DNA of 64,000 nucleotides from Balamuthia mandrillaris (Eukaryota; Discosea; Longamoebia; Balamuthiidae): positions 352,078 through 416,077 of the forward strand of contig JAVKOQ010000015.1 in the NCBI GenBank assembly GCA_031835245.1, written 5' to 3'. Positions within the stretch are counted from its first letter, which is position 1. Each line of letters opens with the position of its first letter. The position numbers and the translations under genes were made by a program. The notes under the pieces are model-generated. The model saw only the letters and a list, made by a program, of their open reading frames with translations. It was not told the origin of the DNA and did not search any database. Of the stretch, positions 11,468-23,500 are shown in pieces.

Positions 11468-14260
11468 TTATGCGTGTTGTTGCTCTTCCACTGCTCCCTC
11501 CTCCTCCTCGTGGGTTGGTTCGGGGATCTTGGGAGGGAAGTCCAAGTGAATGGCCGTCACGTCCAGCTGCAGGATATCCGTCTCGCAGCCCAGCAACGAG
11601 CCGATGCTCGGCGCTGTCCTGCCGAGGTCGCCGTGCACCAACTCCTTGACGTAGGTCCCTGCCGAGGTCACCACATCCAAGATGAAAAAATGGGGAGAAA
11701 GATATTGTGCTGATAAGGAGTGCACCGTTTTCTCTCTTGTCATTAGCGTCCTCCTGATATCATTCAACAAAATACAGAAGAACAAGCATTCCACGTTAAC
11801 AACAAGAAAGAAAGAAATGATAAGAGAAAAGCAAGAATCAGAGAAAGGAACAACCAAAAACCAACAACGAAAGAATGTATGAAGGAAACGACAGGATGGG
11901 AAAGAAAGAGATAGAACTGCAAAAATTGGAAAGCATACCTGTGTAAAACTCGAATGGGAGTCATCTGTTGTACCTTGAGGTCTTTGACATCTTTCATAAA
12001 GTCGAAATCCTTCGGCTCCAGCTCTTTCTCCGCCCAAACGACGCATCTGTAAGCCTTGCTTTTGTGTTCTTCTCCATCCTTTAACTTATTAAAGTCTTTC
12101 CTGTTTCACCACAATTTAAAAGAATGAGAACGGGAGAAACAAAATGAAAACATTGCAGGCAGAAGTAAGAAACAAACTTTTTGATCCTTTGCAAGTCTCT
12201 GATACGAATCTTGTTGGTGCTTCGATTGATGGCCTGTTGCATTTGTATAAAGTCTTGCGCGGTATATTTGGTCTTGCGGGGATTGATCAGCTCCATCACG
12301 AATGGTCGCCCATCACCCAACATCCTCACATCCACGTCTTCTCTCCCTGAAGCCGAAAACTTGACGTCTTTATTATTTTTGGATGAGTGGTTTATGAGCA
12401 GTTATTTAGCGAGAAAGGACACAAGGAGAGGGAGAGCACAAACCTTCATATTTGAAGTTGTCAAGAAGAACAGCTTGGATAATTTGGGAGACGGATGTAG
12501 TGGAGTTCAGCCTTCCATCGATCATCCATGGTGATTGACTCAACGCTCTTGAATACTTGTTATATCTTCCTATTGTATAAAGGAATGAATACTTGCAGAG
12601 AGCAAAGGAAACAAGAGAGCACGGGAAAGAGAGGAAAGTAACCAGCAATGAAGATTGACATGTGGAAGAATGCAAAGTCGTAGTAGGCGCACGTGGAGAT
12701 AGGAGAAGGAGGTACTGCCCCATATCTGTTATCATTGCAAACTGAGATACTGGAAAGCGCGAGGGGGTTATAAACTTAGTATTGAATAGGGATCTTACTT
12801 CATGAAGGTTTGCATGCTCAGTCCTTGCAAGGCCTTTTGAATAGCAGTGATTGATGCATCCTCAACACCGCTGCTGCCTTTCTATATGAGTAAACAACCG
12901 AGATCAGGAATCAACAAATAAGAAGAAAGAAGAAAGAAGATAAACAAAGCACAAAAGAGCAGAGAGAAGGAAAAGATAAAAGTTGTGAGATTACCGCTCT
13001 GCGTCCTTTTCGTCTACCTTTGTGAGGACGTAAGTTGGCTTCTCGTATTTGATACAAGAATTCATGTTCTTTTTCGGTTTCTGGATGCTTAAATGTCATT
13101 TGTACCTTGAAAAGAGCCTTTGACAGAGTAATAAGAGAATGACGACGCTAGAACCTGGATTATGTCTAAAAAGTGAGAAGTGCAACAAACCTCTGGGCTG
13201 AAACACAAGCCCAACTCATGTCGCAGGACGTAGCCCAACACCCACTTGATGCCTTCTTTGATCTCCACCACCGAGTCCCAGAGTGTCTCATCTTCGAACA
13301 GAACGTCCGAGCTTAATGAAGTTATTTTGGTGGCACGTTAAATGGAGAAGACAGAAGAGCAGGAAAAGAATCTTACCCAAAGGTAGATTTGAGGTGATAC
13401 CACACGGCGTATTGCCTGGTGATAGTGCTGGCAGGGAGGGTCACTGTCAGCGAGTAATCATCAAACTCGTAGCCACAATTGGGAAAGATGGCCATCAAGC
13501 TTTGCAAAAAGGCTTGGGTGGAGATGTGTTGCAGAGTGCCGAGACAAGCGATGCATATGTTGGGAGCTGCTGTTCCTTTGTATTCCTCTTCTTTCTCTTT
13601 CGCTTTCTCCTTCTCTTTCTCTTCTGTTTGTTTTTCTTCCTGTTGTTGTCGCTCCTCCTCTTCTTCCTCTTCGTTCTGTCGATTGTGTTGTTTCGTCATC
13701 ATCGGCGGTTTGCTGGTAAACTCTGAAGCGATGTGATGTCTCTCCAAAGGAACTATGTATGTTATATCAATCGTACAAAAACGAGTTCAACATAACACCT
13801 TACATTACAAAAAAAAAAGAAAAGAAAAACAATGAGTGAATGGTACCTTCAGGAGCGGAGGTGGTGTCGGGCAGTTGGGTGTCACGCCAGTTGGCGTAGC
13901 GGGCCTTGTACTCCTCCGTCATGTCTTCATAGAGAGCTGCTATCAAAGATCCCAACAACTATTTTGTTCGTTTGTGTCACAGTTAGAATAAATCTAAAAG
14001 GGTTGAGATCAACAAAGAGAGAGAGTTCGTGCCTCATCCGGCTGACGATAGAGAGCAAAAGTCTTCTCGTTGATGAATCGGAAGCAACAGCGCTTGCAAC
14101 AGCCGCGACCCAACAGCTCGAACAACACGGGCACTCGACGCTTGGACACAATGTCCCGATCGATGCCGAGCTTGAAGCTCGCCACCTGTCTGTCGTAAAC
14201 TTGCCTGGCGGCCGCCCCTCCATCGGCCTCGCCCGTCGAAGCGGAAGCAGCAGAGGCCAT
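11468..14260 (-). CDS. PUS10: tRNA pseudouridine synthase PUS10
   Basis: The reading starts at 14260 and ends at 11468. The N-terminal module has CxxC pairs (CCKRCCFRF, ICIACLG) that bind zinc in this family. The catalytic half has the full signature GREDVDVRMLG, including the catalytic Asp. Flanking matches to human PUS10 are GRYNKYSRALSQSPWMIDG, VKDLKVQQMTPIRVLHR and AGTYVKELVHGDLGRT. The enzyme makes pseudouridine-54/55 in the T-loop of tRNAs and also assists miRNA processing in animals. An acidic/Gln insert sits before the second CxxC. The first intron looks like a rare GC-AG intron (donor GAG|GCACGA near 14033). It shares a 184-base divergent promoter region with the site-2 protease; its stop is 208 bases upstream of the TSC1 start. 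Confidence 0.93.
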
Positions 14261-14444
14261 GGTTCCTCTCTCTTCTTTTTTTTTTTGTTTTGTGAGCTCC
14301 TTTCGATCTCAGATTGATAGAGTATCTGATTTTTGGTTGGTCGATCACCGAAAGCGTCAACTACTGTGCTCGAAAGGACCACAATTGGAGCAGTAAAACA
14401 GCTCGATTGCTGCGCGACTCAAAAGAAGAAAGAAAGAAAACGCA
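14261..14444. promoter_or_regulatory. Divergent promoter region, PUS10 / site-2 protease
   Basis: 184 bases separate two start codons on opposite strands, so both promoters and 5' leaders lie here. It contains a poly-T tract at about 14277-14287. No TATA-like element is obvious. Confidence 0.5.
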
Positions 14445-15950
14445 ATGGGAGTGGCTGCGGTGCTGGCCACCGGCGTTGCGGCATGGGTCCTCTTCTTCGC
14501 TGTCATGAAAGCGTTGGAGCACGTCTTCAGGGAGCGGCTCTACTACTTGCTGGAGAACCGACTTCACCTTACAGGTTTTTTGAAAAAAAAATTCTCCCTT
14601 TTTCTATTTTGTTGGATCGTTTCGTCTGAGAACTTTCTCATCTCTCTCTCTCTCTCTCTTTGCTTTTGATTTGATTTTTTTTCTTTCTCTCTGGTTCAGT
14701 TCAACTGGGGCATATTCGGTGGTACACAAGACGTTTCAATCGGTTCTTTTGTAGTTTTGGGCAACGCCACAAGGCTTTCCTAACTCTTTGGTTCGACTTT
14801 GGGGTGCTGGTCTCGTTCTTGGCTTTGCTGCTGTCCGTCTTCATTCTGTTGTATAATCTGTACTGGAGCCTCGCTGCGCCTGAGAAGGAACAAGTCCTCA
14901 CCCCTGTGGTAACGCTCCTTTTCCCATGCACACACTCCCTCAGTAGCACGTTGCTTACGCTCTCTTCATTTTTTTCTACCTCTCTGCTGCTCTTCTCTTC
15001 TCTTCTCTCCACCGTTCTCTTCTCTCTCCTCCATTCTTCTAGATCCCAGGCGTGAACGTCCCATCCTCTCAAGTGCCATACTACCTCATAGCATTGCTGG
15101 TCAGCGGCATTATTCATGAGTTTGGCCATGCCATTGCCACCACCAGCGAGGGAGGGTCCATAGAAGGATCTGGCGTGTTTCTCTTCTTCCTCTATCCCGG
15201 AGCATTTGTAGATATCAAGGACTCTGTCTTTGTACAACTGTCCAAGTGGAAGCAGCTCAAAATATTTTGTGCGGGAGCTTGGCACAATGTGGTTGTAGGC
15301 ATTGTCTGTTTGCTACTCCTGTGGTTTTTGCCTTTAGTATTGAGCCCATTCTATTCTACTGGTGGGGGAGTTGTTGTTTCATATGTGAGCAAGGTACCAT
15401 GCCATTTGTTTTTGCTCTTTTATATCCTTGTGGCCTACTTAACTAATGTTTAACATTATGCCATTTATTATCGCCACTTTCTCCTATTCTTTGTATCATG
15501 AAAAGGACTCTCCTTTCTATGGGCACACAGTGGCGGGGGATGTATTAACGGGAGTAGGGGACTGTCAGGTAAACACGTTGGACAATTGGGTGGGTTGTTT
15601 GTTCCAACTCTCATCTGGCATTGCGCGTAACTATGGCCGAGCGATGAACCACAACCCTGACTCCGGACAACAACCTGCAACAATGGCAGGAGAACATGAC
15701 GCTGTTTCCATTATGCCACCAGAAAAAGATGACCATATGTTCCACAAACTTGTTGACCAGAACACTGGAAGAGAGCTTGTAACTGACGTACAAGGTTTTT
15801 GTCTGAGCGCTCGCGCTTTGCGGGAAGCAGAGGGAGATCAACGTTGTTGCTTTAGTGAAGAGGAAGTTATGACAACAACTTCCGATGGACAACAACACAC
15901 CCTCCAATGTTTTTACTCTCGTGCACTTGTGGATAATCGTGAGGTAATTC

Positions 15951-15989
<39 letters not shown>

Positions 15990-16944
15990 CTTGTCGTCTT
16001 TTTCTTTTCTCTCATAAGTATTCCCCTTTCGAGTCTCTTTCTTTATCATCTGTTTGTAGTGTTTACAATTTCTTTGCTGTTTATGTTCTTGATTATTGCA
16101 GGAATTGGTGAGTAGGGCCGGTTTTCCTGAACTCCCTCCATCGACGCAGCCATCGCCTCTGTTTTGTCATGTTGCTCGGGAAGTGGCGATCAACAACCAA
16201 TGCATCATAGATGAGGATTGCAATGGCAGTGCCGGTAACCATATCCGTCTCCTACCAAGCATACAAGTAGAACCAGCAGGAATGCTTACCTCTTCTTTTT
16301 CGTTTCTTTTCTTTTTGGCACAAAACAGGCCTCTCTTTATGTGTTCGTGGAATGGTGGATCCTATTACCAGCATTATCAAGGTGACGAAAGAGGACGGCT
16401 CCTTCTTGCTTTTCAATGGCCATCCCCAAGTGGTTTTCTCTTCCTGTTCGTAATTGCCCTCTCCACTGCGAAAGGACCCATAATGTGGACAAGAGAGAGA
16501 GAAGAGAAGAGAAAACGTCGACCTTTATAACTGACCTTGCGTGCTTGCTCTAATTCACATAGTGGTGGTGTCAAACTACACTCCTCGGTGGTCCATCATT
16601 CGGGCGTTAACCATGCTGATCGACCTTCCTCTCTTCCTGGAAAAGTTACTTCGGTACGACCGCCATTTATCTTTGCTGCTTTTTGTACCACCTTTGACTC
16701 TTTATCTATTTGTTTACAAAATAGGTACCTCATTTCCATCTCAGGCGCGTTGGCGATCATCAACATGGCACCCGTGTTCTATTTGGATGGGCAGCACGCT
16801 TGCGAAGCGTTCGTTGCGGTACTGTGGCCCGATGGTGCCCCTCGCAAAAGGCAATTGCTCTGCAAGTGCATCTTTTGGAGCGTGACCGTGCTATTTATTT
16901 TGAACGTTATCTTCTCGCTTCGGGCCTTGGCCTTCAGTCGATAG
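14445..16944 (+). CDS. MBTPS2: Site-2 intramembrane metalloprotease (S2P)
   Basis: Seven or so exons run from the ATG at 14445 to the TAG at 16942-16944. The conserved core is present: VSGIIHEFGHAIA gives the HExxH zinc site, LYPGAFVDI and IFCAGAWHNVVVGI follow as in human S2P, and IINMAPVFYLDGQ near the C-terminus supplies the third zinc ligand Asp in the LDG motif. Multiple membrane helices surround these. A Cys-containing lumenal segment lies between the two catalytic motifs (exons at about 15504-16500). S2P cleaves membrane-tethered transcription factors such as SREBP or ATF6 after a first cut by S1P. The middle exon borders, around 15940-16660, are less sure. Confidence 0.92.
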
Positions 16945-17391
16945 ATAACCCTTTGCTTGTTATTTTGTTTGTTTTTCTTTACCTGTACATACTATGCTCC
17001 TCCCGTTTCCTACCCTTCGCTCCTTCTTTTTTCAGGCTTCTGAGCTCCTCTCAACCTTTTTGGGTTTTGGTTATCCTTGTAATGTATAACAGACATTCAA
17101 GCGAAAGTTCACGCCGCCTGCGCGGATAAGGTCATCGACACCCGTAGAAGGCAAGACTTTCCCTTCTATGGGTGTGCACGGACCACGGCATGGATTCGTC
17201 ATCACGTGCGGTGATCAAGGCGGCAGTGATCGATGGTGTGCCTCTTCCGGGGGCCCCACCAAACGCAAACGCGCTAGCGGGCTAGCGTAACTACAAAAAA
17301 ATGTCTGAGGCATGAAGTAGGAGTGGAGCGTTTATTTTTTGTTTTTCTCAGTCTATAGCTTTGCGTTCCCATGCGTGACTAAGCGAGAGAC
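16945..17391. other. Intergenic region with a cluster of hairpin-forming sequences
   Basis: Between S2P and the next gene lie a 13-bp stem with a 10-base loop (17139-17174, one G:T wobble), a perfect 7-bp palindromic pair CGCTAGC-GG-GCTAGCG (17272-17287), and an ATCAC...GTGAT stem near 17199-17213. No protein frame stands out. It may be a structured RNA or a 3'-end element; neither is proven. Confidence 0.4.
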
Positions 17392-17967
17392 ATGAGCACC
17401 TGCGTTCGCGTGCCCGAGGAAGGCAACCCTGGTTGTACTGAACTGTGCCGTCCGTTCGGCGAAGGTAGCACCACACCCCCACTTCGCAAGCGTGGTGCCG
17501 CTTCTTCTGGGGATGGTTACTCCGCTCAGCCCTCAGTGGATCCAACCAGTCCTCCAGGTCCCAAACGAGTTCGAACAGAGGGAGTGTTCTCTCCCTGGCG
17601 CTTTCCATTAGACAACCTTCAAGTTACAACGCATGCAGTAGAGTCACATGGCAACGAGTCTTGTACTTTCGAAGAGCTTAACAGCTCCATTCAACTGCTT
17701 TGCCACCAATTCCTGCAAGAATGTCCTGCAAGTGAACAAGCTACAAGAACTCCTCTGCTTCGGCCAGCGTCTTCCTCTTCTTTTCTTCTCGGCAACTCAC
17801 AATGTGCGGCACCCATTCACGATCCCAATGAGCAAGGGGATACCGATGAAGAGGAGGAAGAGGAAAACGGACAATTGTGGCGCCTTTTCCCTTACTGTAC
17901 GGAACACTCGATCCATCGACGGCCCTACGAGGATCTCTACGAGTTTTTTCAGCGTTGTTTATTTTGA
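17392..17967 (+). CDS. Small acidic protein of unknown function, putative nuclear
   Basis: A single-exon frame of 191 residues starts with ATG at 17392. It has a basic PxKR cluster (PLRKR, GPKRVR) that could be a nuclear localisation signal, a central helix-like NSSIQLLCHQFLQEC, an acidic TDEEEEEENG run and an aromatic C-terminus (YEDLYEFFQRCLF). I recognise no family. A (GA)n tract starts about 40 bases after the stop. The biased composition and Met start favour a real gene, but an unspliced chance frame is possible. Confidence 0.5.
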   Translation: MSTCVRVPEEGNPGCTELCRPFGEGSTTPPLRKRGAASSGDGYSAQPSVDPTSPPGPKRVRTEGVFSPWRFPLDNLQVTTHAVESHGNESCTFEELNSSIQLLCHQFLQECPASEQATRTPLLRPASSSSFLLGNSQCAAPIHDPNEQGDTDEEEEEENGQLWRLFPYCTEHSIHRRPYEDLYEFFQRCLF

Positions 17968-18004
17968 ACCTTATATACCCATGCTGTTCCATGTAAATAA
18001 TAAT

Positions 18005-18039
<35 letters not shown>

Positions 18040-18336
18040 AAGAGAAACAGAAACACAAAAATAGGGAGAGAAGCCAGAGAGAGAGAGAGAGAGAGAGAGA
18101 AGAGAACACTGCTATCCTGAGAGTGAGGGAATCAGAATAGCACCAAAGGAAAGCCACCGTTTCCCGCAGGAGGCCTGAACCCAGGTTGGTTCGGTGAGGG
18201 ACCTTGTCGACACTGATTTGGTTCGATTATTCCCGATAATCCCATGGGGGTAACAAATGACAAACGCGCAATGGTTTGGTTCGGTGGTGGTCCTTGTCGT
18301 CCCTAATTTTCCTCGCTGATACTAGCAGGAAAGGGA
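17968..18336. other. Intergenic region with GA repeats and a duplicated 24-base element
   Basis: Two (GA)n tracts lie at about 18008-18034 and 18078-18101. Beyond them a 24-base element beginning TTGGTTCGGTG and ending CCTTGTCG occurs twice (18186-18209 and 18276-18299) with three mismatches. It sits upstream of the metallophosphoesterase start and is a candidate promoter element. Confidence 0.55.
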
Positions 18337-20154
18337 ATGGACCTTGTTGCTGCCATTTTATCCCTTACCATTTCTTTTCAATCATCTCCTGAGGTGCTAT
18401 CATGTCGACTTGAAGATCAAAATGATGAAAGAGAAGAGCGAAGAAGAAAAGGGATGGTTGTGCTCTCCATGCTGCCTCCCAAAAGGTGGGCCATTTGCCT
18501 GGGTGGCGTCTTTTTGTTTATGCTGTTCCTACAGTTTTTGCTCGTGTCGGAGCCGCTTGCGCCTTTCCTCGTTCGTTTTCCTAACGCTACTCGTTTCTTG
18601 GCTTTCGTCCTCTTTGCCGCCGTCTTCCTCTTCGTTTGGAGCTTTCTTTGCTTGTTTCCTCTGTTCGTCTCCCGCAACAACTTTCCATCCATATGGCGGC
18701 GGTTGTTTGCTCTCCTTATCTCTCTGCACTCCTTCTTCTCCCTGTCTGCTGTCTTCAAGAAGCTAGTGCTGCCGCACCATTACCACTCTCACTCCGTTTT
18801 CTGGACGCTCTGTTCCGTGTGCCTGGTCTCCAACTGCTTCATCCTCTTTGCTGCGGTTCTGGTGGAAGGCTCCGCCTTTCTGCTCTCCCTGTTGTGTCGG
18901 TGGTGGTGTCACAGCAAGCGGGACACCCACAACAGCTACATCATCGAGAGCAGCAAGAGGCTTCGCACAGGGTTGATTCTCTTCCTGGTTTCGGTGTTGC
19001 TGGTGCACGCCTTGCATGAAGCCACACGACTCCCCCCGAAAGTGGTCATCGTGGAGGTGGACATACCGGGATTGCCTTGGCAGGCTGACGGCTTCACCAT
19101 TTTACAGCTTAGCGACGTGCACCTGTTGGCAGCTCCCTCTGGTTCTGGATTGTGGTCATACGACCACAAGAAAGCTTTTGTGGAGTGGATTCTTCGGTTT
19201 GTTGACAGTGAACAATGGCAAGACATGCTTCTTTTTGCTACTGAGGACAACCCAGCCATAGAAGATAACGCAGCAGCGGAAACAAAGCAGAGGAAGAAGG
19301 AAGTGGGATTGGTGGCTTTGACAGGAGATCTGGTGGATGGCAGCGTGGAGGAGGTGGGATCGTTGGTGGCGGAGCTGGTACAACAGATACCCAACCAACA
19401 TGGGGTGTTCTTTGTGCCAGGCAACCATGAATACCATCAGCCTCCAGGAGGCCACTTTCAAAGGGACTGGATGCCTTTCTTTCGGTCCGTTGGCATACGC
19501 TCTCTTCTCAACGATGCTGTCATCATCTCCACAACCGGCAACGATGACTGCGAAGGAGGCGGGCAAGAAGAAAAAGAAGAACAGCTGTTCGTGCTTGCCG
19601 GTGTGGATGACTATGCTGCAGTTAAGAGCGGTGGCGAAGGGCCAAACTTAACAATGGCGCTAAACGCTGTTGGCGCATCCGGCTCACACCTGCCCATCGT
19701 GCTTTTGGCGCATCGGCCTCAAATGGTATTGATATTCCTCTCATTATCTTGATTCTCTCCTGTCCATTCACTCTTTTGCTGCTGTTTCCTTCGTGTTGGC
19801 ACCGGTCCGCTCCTTTCTTTGTGTTGGCCTTTTTCCTTTGTGGTAATATAATAGGTGTACGAAGCTGCCGAGAAAGGAGCAGCTCTGCAGCTGAGCGGCC
19901 ATACCCACGGCGGGCAGATCTTTCCGATGCACTTCCTTCTGTGGCTGGTGGACCCCCACTTGGCAGGTCTTTACCGCGAACCGCACCCGAGAGACAGAAG
20001 TGCAAGCAACGACCCCTACGACCTCCCGGCCATTCGCAGCAGCACGACGCTGTACGTGTCTTCGGGGGCCACCTATGGCGACCCTCCTTTGCGTTTCTTG
20101 GCCTCCTCTGAGATTGCCCTGTTCATCCTGCGAAGCCCTCACGGCAACCCGTGA
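18337..20154 (+). CDS. Transmembrane metallophosphoesterase (TMPPE/YkuE-like)
   Basis: Two exons, 18337-19725 and 19855-20154, join in phase to about 562 residues. The N-terminal ~230 residues hold about five hydrophobic helices. A calcineurin-like phosphoesterase domain follows with all metal motifs in order: LQLSDVHL (DxH), LTGDLVDG (GDxxD), FVPGNHEYH (GNHE), LLAHRP and SGHTHGGQ (GHTH). The ending SSGATYGDPPLRF...SEIALF is typical of the YkuE/TMPPE group, which is membrane-bound and acts on phosphoesters, in bacteria lipid-linked ones. The substrate here is unknown. A downstream Met (MVVLSMLPPKRW) at about residue 40 could be the real start. Confidence 0.88.
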
Positions 20155-20523
20155 CATACCAACAAGAAAACCATGCTTTTCGTTGGGTAAGGGCAACCAA
20201 TCCCTATCAAGCTTTAATACTCGCTATATTAATGAATTACCACCAAGCAATTGCGTAACAGAAGGGTGATTACCTGGACCACGTGCGTCCATTCGATATG
20301 TGGAAAAAGACCCATAAGCACCGCGGACAGCTTTAGCTCCTGTACGTTTCTGTTCGGCACCTTAAGAAAGAAAAAGCGTAACTAGCAAACAAAAAAGAAA
20401 AAAAAAAGGGAGGAAAGCCACAAAAAAGTTGGAGAAGAAAGAAACCCTTTGCGCCAAAGAGAAAAGAGAGGGCCTTTGCTTGTTAGGTCTCCTTTCTTTT
20501 CTTTTTTGGTTTTAAAACTCGCC
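20155..20523. other. Intergenic spacer before the Furry gene
   Basis: 369 bases hold the metallophosphoesterase 3' end and the Furry promoter and leader. The last 130 bases are A/G-rich. Nothing else is visible. Confidence 0.5.
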
Positions 20524-23500
20524 ATGGCAACAACTGGCGGAGGAGACACCCCAACAACAGCTCAATCCTCAAGCCACAACGCATTCTCCTCCTCCTCCTC
20601 TTCTTCCTTGTTGGCCAGCAACTACCGTCCTCCGTTACCATGGGAGTCCTACGACTTGGTCTCGCCGCCAGAGGCCTGCAAAACCCCTGCCCAGTACTTT
20701 GTCCACAACATCAACAAGCGCTTCGTGCAGTACCTCTCCCAACGGTTCAGGGAGTTCCAAACGCCGGCCCTCCTCGCTGACAAGGAGTCCTCCCCATCTG
20801 CAGCTGCCGGTGGCGGAGGCTTTCTGCTGGTGGAGCAATGGCGGGCGGATCCCCCAGAGGAAGGCGGGGACAGGCGCTTGCATGAGCTCTTTGAGAGCTA
20901 TCGCACGGTGGCGAGGGAGGGAGGCAATCTCTCGCCCTTTGTGACGGGGATGATGGAGTGGAGGAAGGAGCGGCTGGTCAAGGGGGTGGAGCTCAGCGAG
21001 GAGTTCTTGCAGAGAATCAATAAGAGCGAGAGGGAGGATGCCATCAAGGTTCTTGCCAAGAGAAAGCAGGTTTGTAAAGCAACAGACCTGAGTAGAGTGA
21101 GAAGAGTAGGGAGAAAAGCAAGAAGGACAGAGAAGAGAGGGAAGGGAGAAGGGGAGAGAAGGAGAGAGAAAGAAAGAGAAAGAAAGAGACAGAAAGAGAA
21201 TGGAAGGAGAGTGTTGACAAGAGCCGTTTTGCTGTTTGCGTATGTTGATCTTTTGTATTAACCACAACACAACAGCTATCAGTACATTATGTCTTTTGTA
21301 AAGCAGTATTAATAGGGCTGGAAACCTGGGACAAGAAAACCAACACTCTGGCTGACACGGTTGCCGATGAGTTGGAGAACCTTTGTTTCTCTTTCTTCAA
21401 CGACTCTCGGTTTGTTCTCTTCTTTGTCACTCCCCTACATTTGTTTTATGTTTACAGTTCACACTATGTAGAGCAATGTTTCAGCCCAAAGCCTCGAAGA
21501 AAAGTGGTACCACACTTGAAAAGACTGGAAACAAGGCCGTTATCTTTTCGCTCTATGGAGAAATTCTGGGCATGCTTTCTGCATGTTTTAGGTCTCTCTT
21601 CCTCTCTCTGTCTCTGCCTATCTCTCCTCTTCAACTGTCCATCCTATTTTCTTTAGTTACAATAAGGGAAACGTAATACTGATAGTCGCGATAGGTTTAA
21701 TGAGATCACAGAAAAGTTCTTCGAGATATTGGATAGAGACAGCAAATCGAAAGATAACGCTCAGTCTTTGGTTGTCATTAATGGATTGCGCTCTCTTCGA
21801 CTTGATGTACTTTTACCATTCTCTTCTGATGATTGTTTTTTTGTATTGTGTGCTTACTCTTTTTTTAAAATATAGCTTCACACTCCAAAACATCAGAAAG
21901 AGTCAATAGAATTCTTGAAACACATTCTGGACTCCCATTTCGATGCTAAGACAAAGAAACCAGAAATCCAACTGGCCATTTGTGAACTGTTGGCCCATTG
22001 CTTCTCGCGTATGATAGAATCCAAACCGACTACTAGTACAAAAGAAGGAGGTGCAACTTCTCTCGACGAATGGGAGAGAGTTGTCTCGGAGCTCTACACC
22101 ATATCTGAAGCTTTCTTCAAGAAACACAAAAGCGTTGGGGTAATATTGCTCTCCTTTTTTTTTGGGTTGTTGTTTTGTGGCTCTCTTAGCTTAACGTTAT
22201 ACCAAATAGATAATGTACATGTTTCAAACCTCTGCAATTTGCGTTGGTCCTGCAAAGCGCTTTGACGAAAGCCTAAAACCCCTTCTTTCGAGCTTGCTCA
22301 AATGCATCAAACCGGGAGAAAAGCACAAAACAGTAGCCCTCGAATGTGTCTACAAGTTGTTGCTGACCATCTTAATTCAAAAAGACAAGAAACAGTTTGA
22401 GGAGTACGCGAGGCTCATAGCGGAGAAACTTTTTCCTAAACAAAAGAAAAAGGAGATAATATCGGCAAACGAGGATGCCTTGGATATCATTGTTGATATC
22501 ATCAACTTAATTTCGGTGTCTGAGCTGGAATTTGCAGCCCAAAACATCGTTGTTTCGTCATTGAAGGAAGAAACCATTCCTGAGTACGTTTTGCTCTCCT
22601 TTATTTTTCTTGAGATATATTTATTTATTAGAAATTATTTTTTTTGCTGTCTTTTCACTAACATTTTGCTCTTCTTTATGTTGTGTTTTGAAGGCGAACG
22701 ATGGTGGGTTTGTTGGCATTCAACGCGATTACAGATCGTTTAGGCATAGACTCCTCCGGTGATGCCTCCTTCGAATCTCAGAATATGGCCGACTCCATCA
22801 GCGATTACGCTCGCGGCAAGAAAGCAGGCAAAGGAGGTGCTGCTCTCTACGAAGCAAAAGGAAAGTCCGGTTTGAGCTACTCCTCCTTCAGCCTCAATCG
22901 ATCCTTTCGTAAAGACACGCTGAAGAGAAGGGCCGAGTTGGCTTTGCTCAAGCTCAGCCGTAAAGATGAAGAGAAGATGATAGTGGATGATTTTCTCAAA
23001 GGTGTGAGCAAGAGCTTGGACGCTATTTTGCTGAACTTGGACAATCTCTTTGGACATTTCTTGCACATCGACCCCAAGTATAGTGGTAAAAACATTCAAG
23101 GTATTTTTTTCCTTTTATTTTTTCTTCTTCGTTCTGTCTGTTTCTGTTTCTCTCTCTCTCTCTCTCTCTCTCTTGACTCTTTCTTACGGTCACTTAATCA
23201 TTGTTTCATGCTATTATACATCCGGTCCATTTAAAAGATCTTGTGAGCAAAACAGCAGCATCTCAGTTGACAGTCCTTCACACGGTCCTCTCCAGTCTCC
23301 GTAGAGCTCTTCCAGATCAATTGCCACCACTCGACTTGTTTGCTTTGCTCTCCAAGTACACCCTTCACGTCGATAAAGTGGTGAGCAGAGAAGCATTCGG
23401 CGTGTTGCAGCACATCATGAAGGCTTTGCCATCCCGACGCACTATATTGATGGAACAGTTCTCCATATTTACTCGCAGCATTCCTGATACTGCTGCCAAC

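Noticed and set aside
18200-18260. GGTTCGATTATTCC as a tRNA box B
   Set aside because: It departs from the box B consensus, has no box A at the right distance and no cloverleaf.
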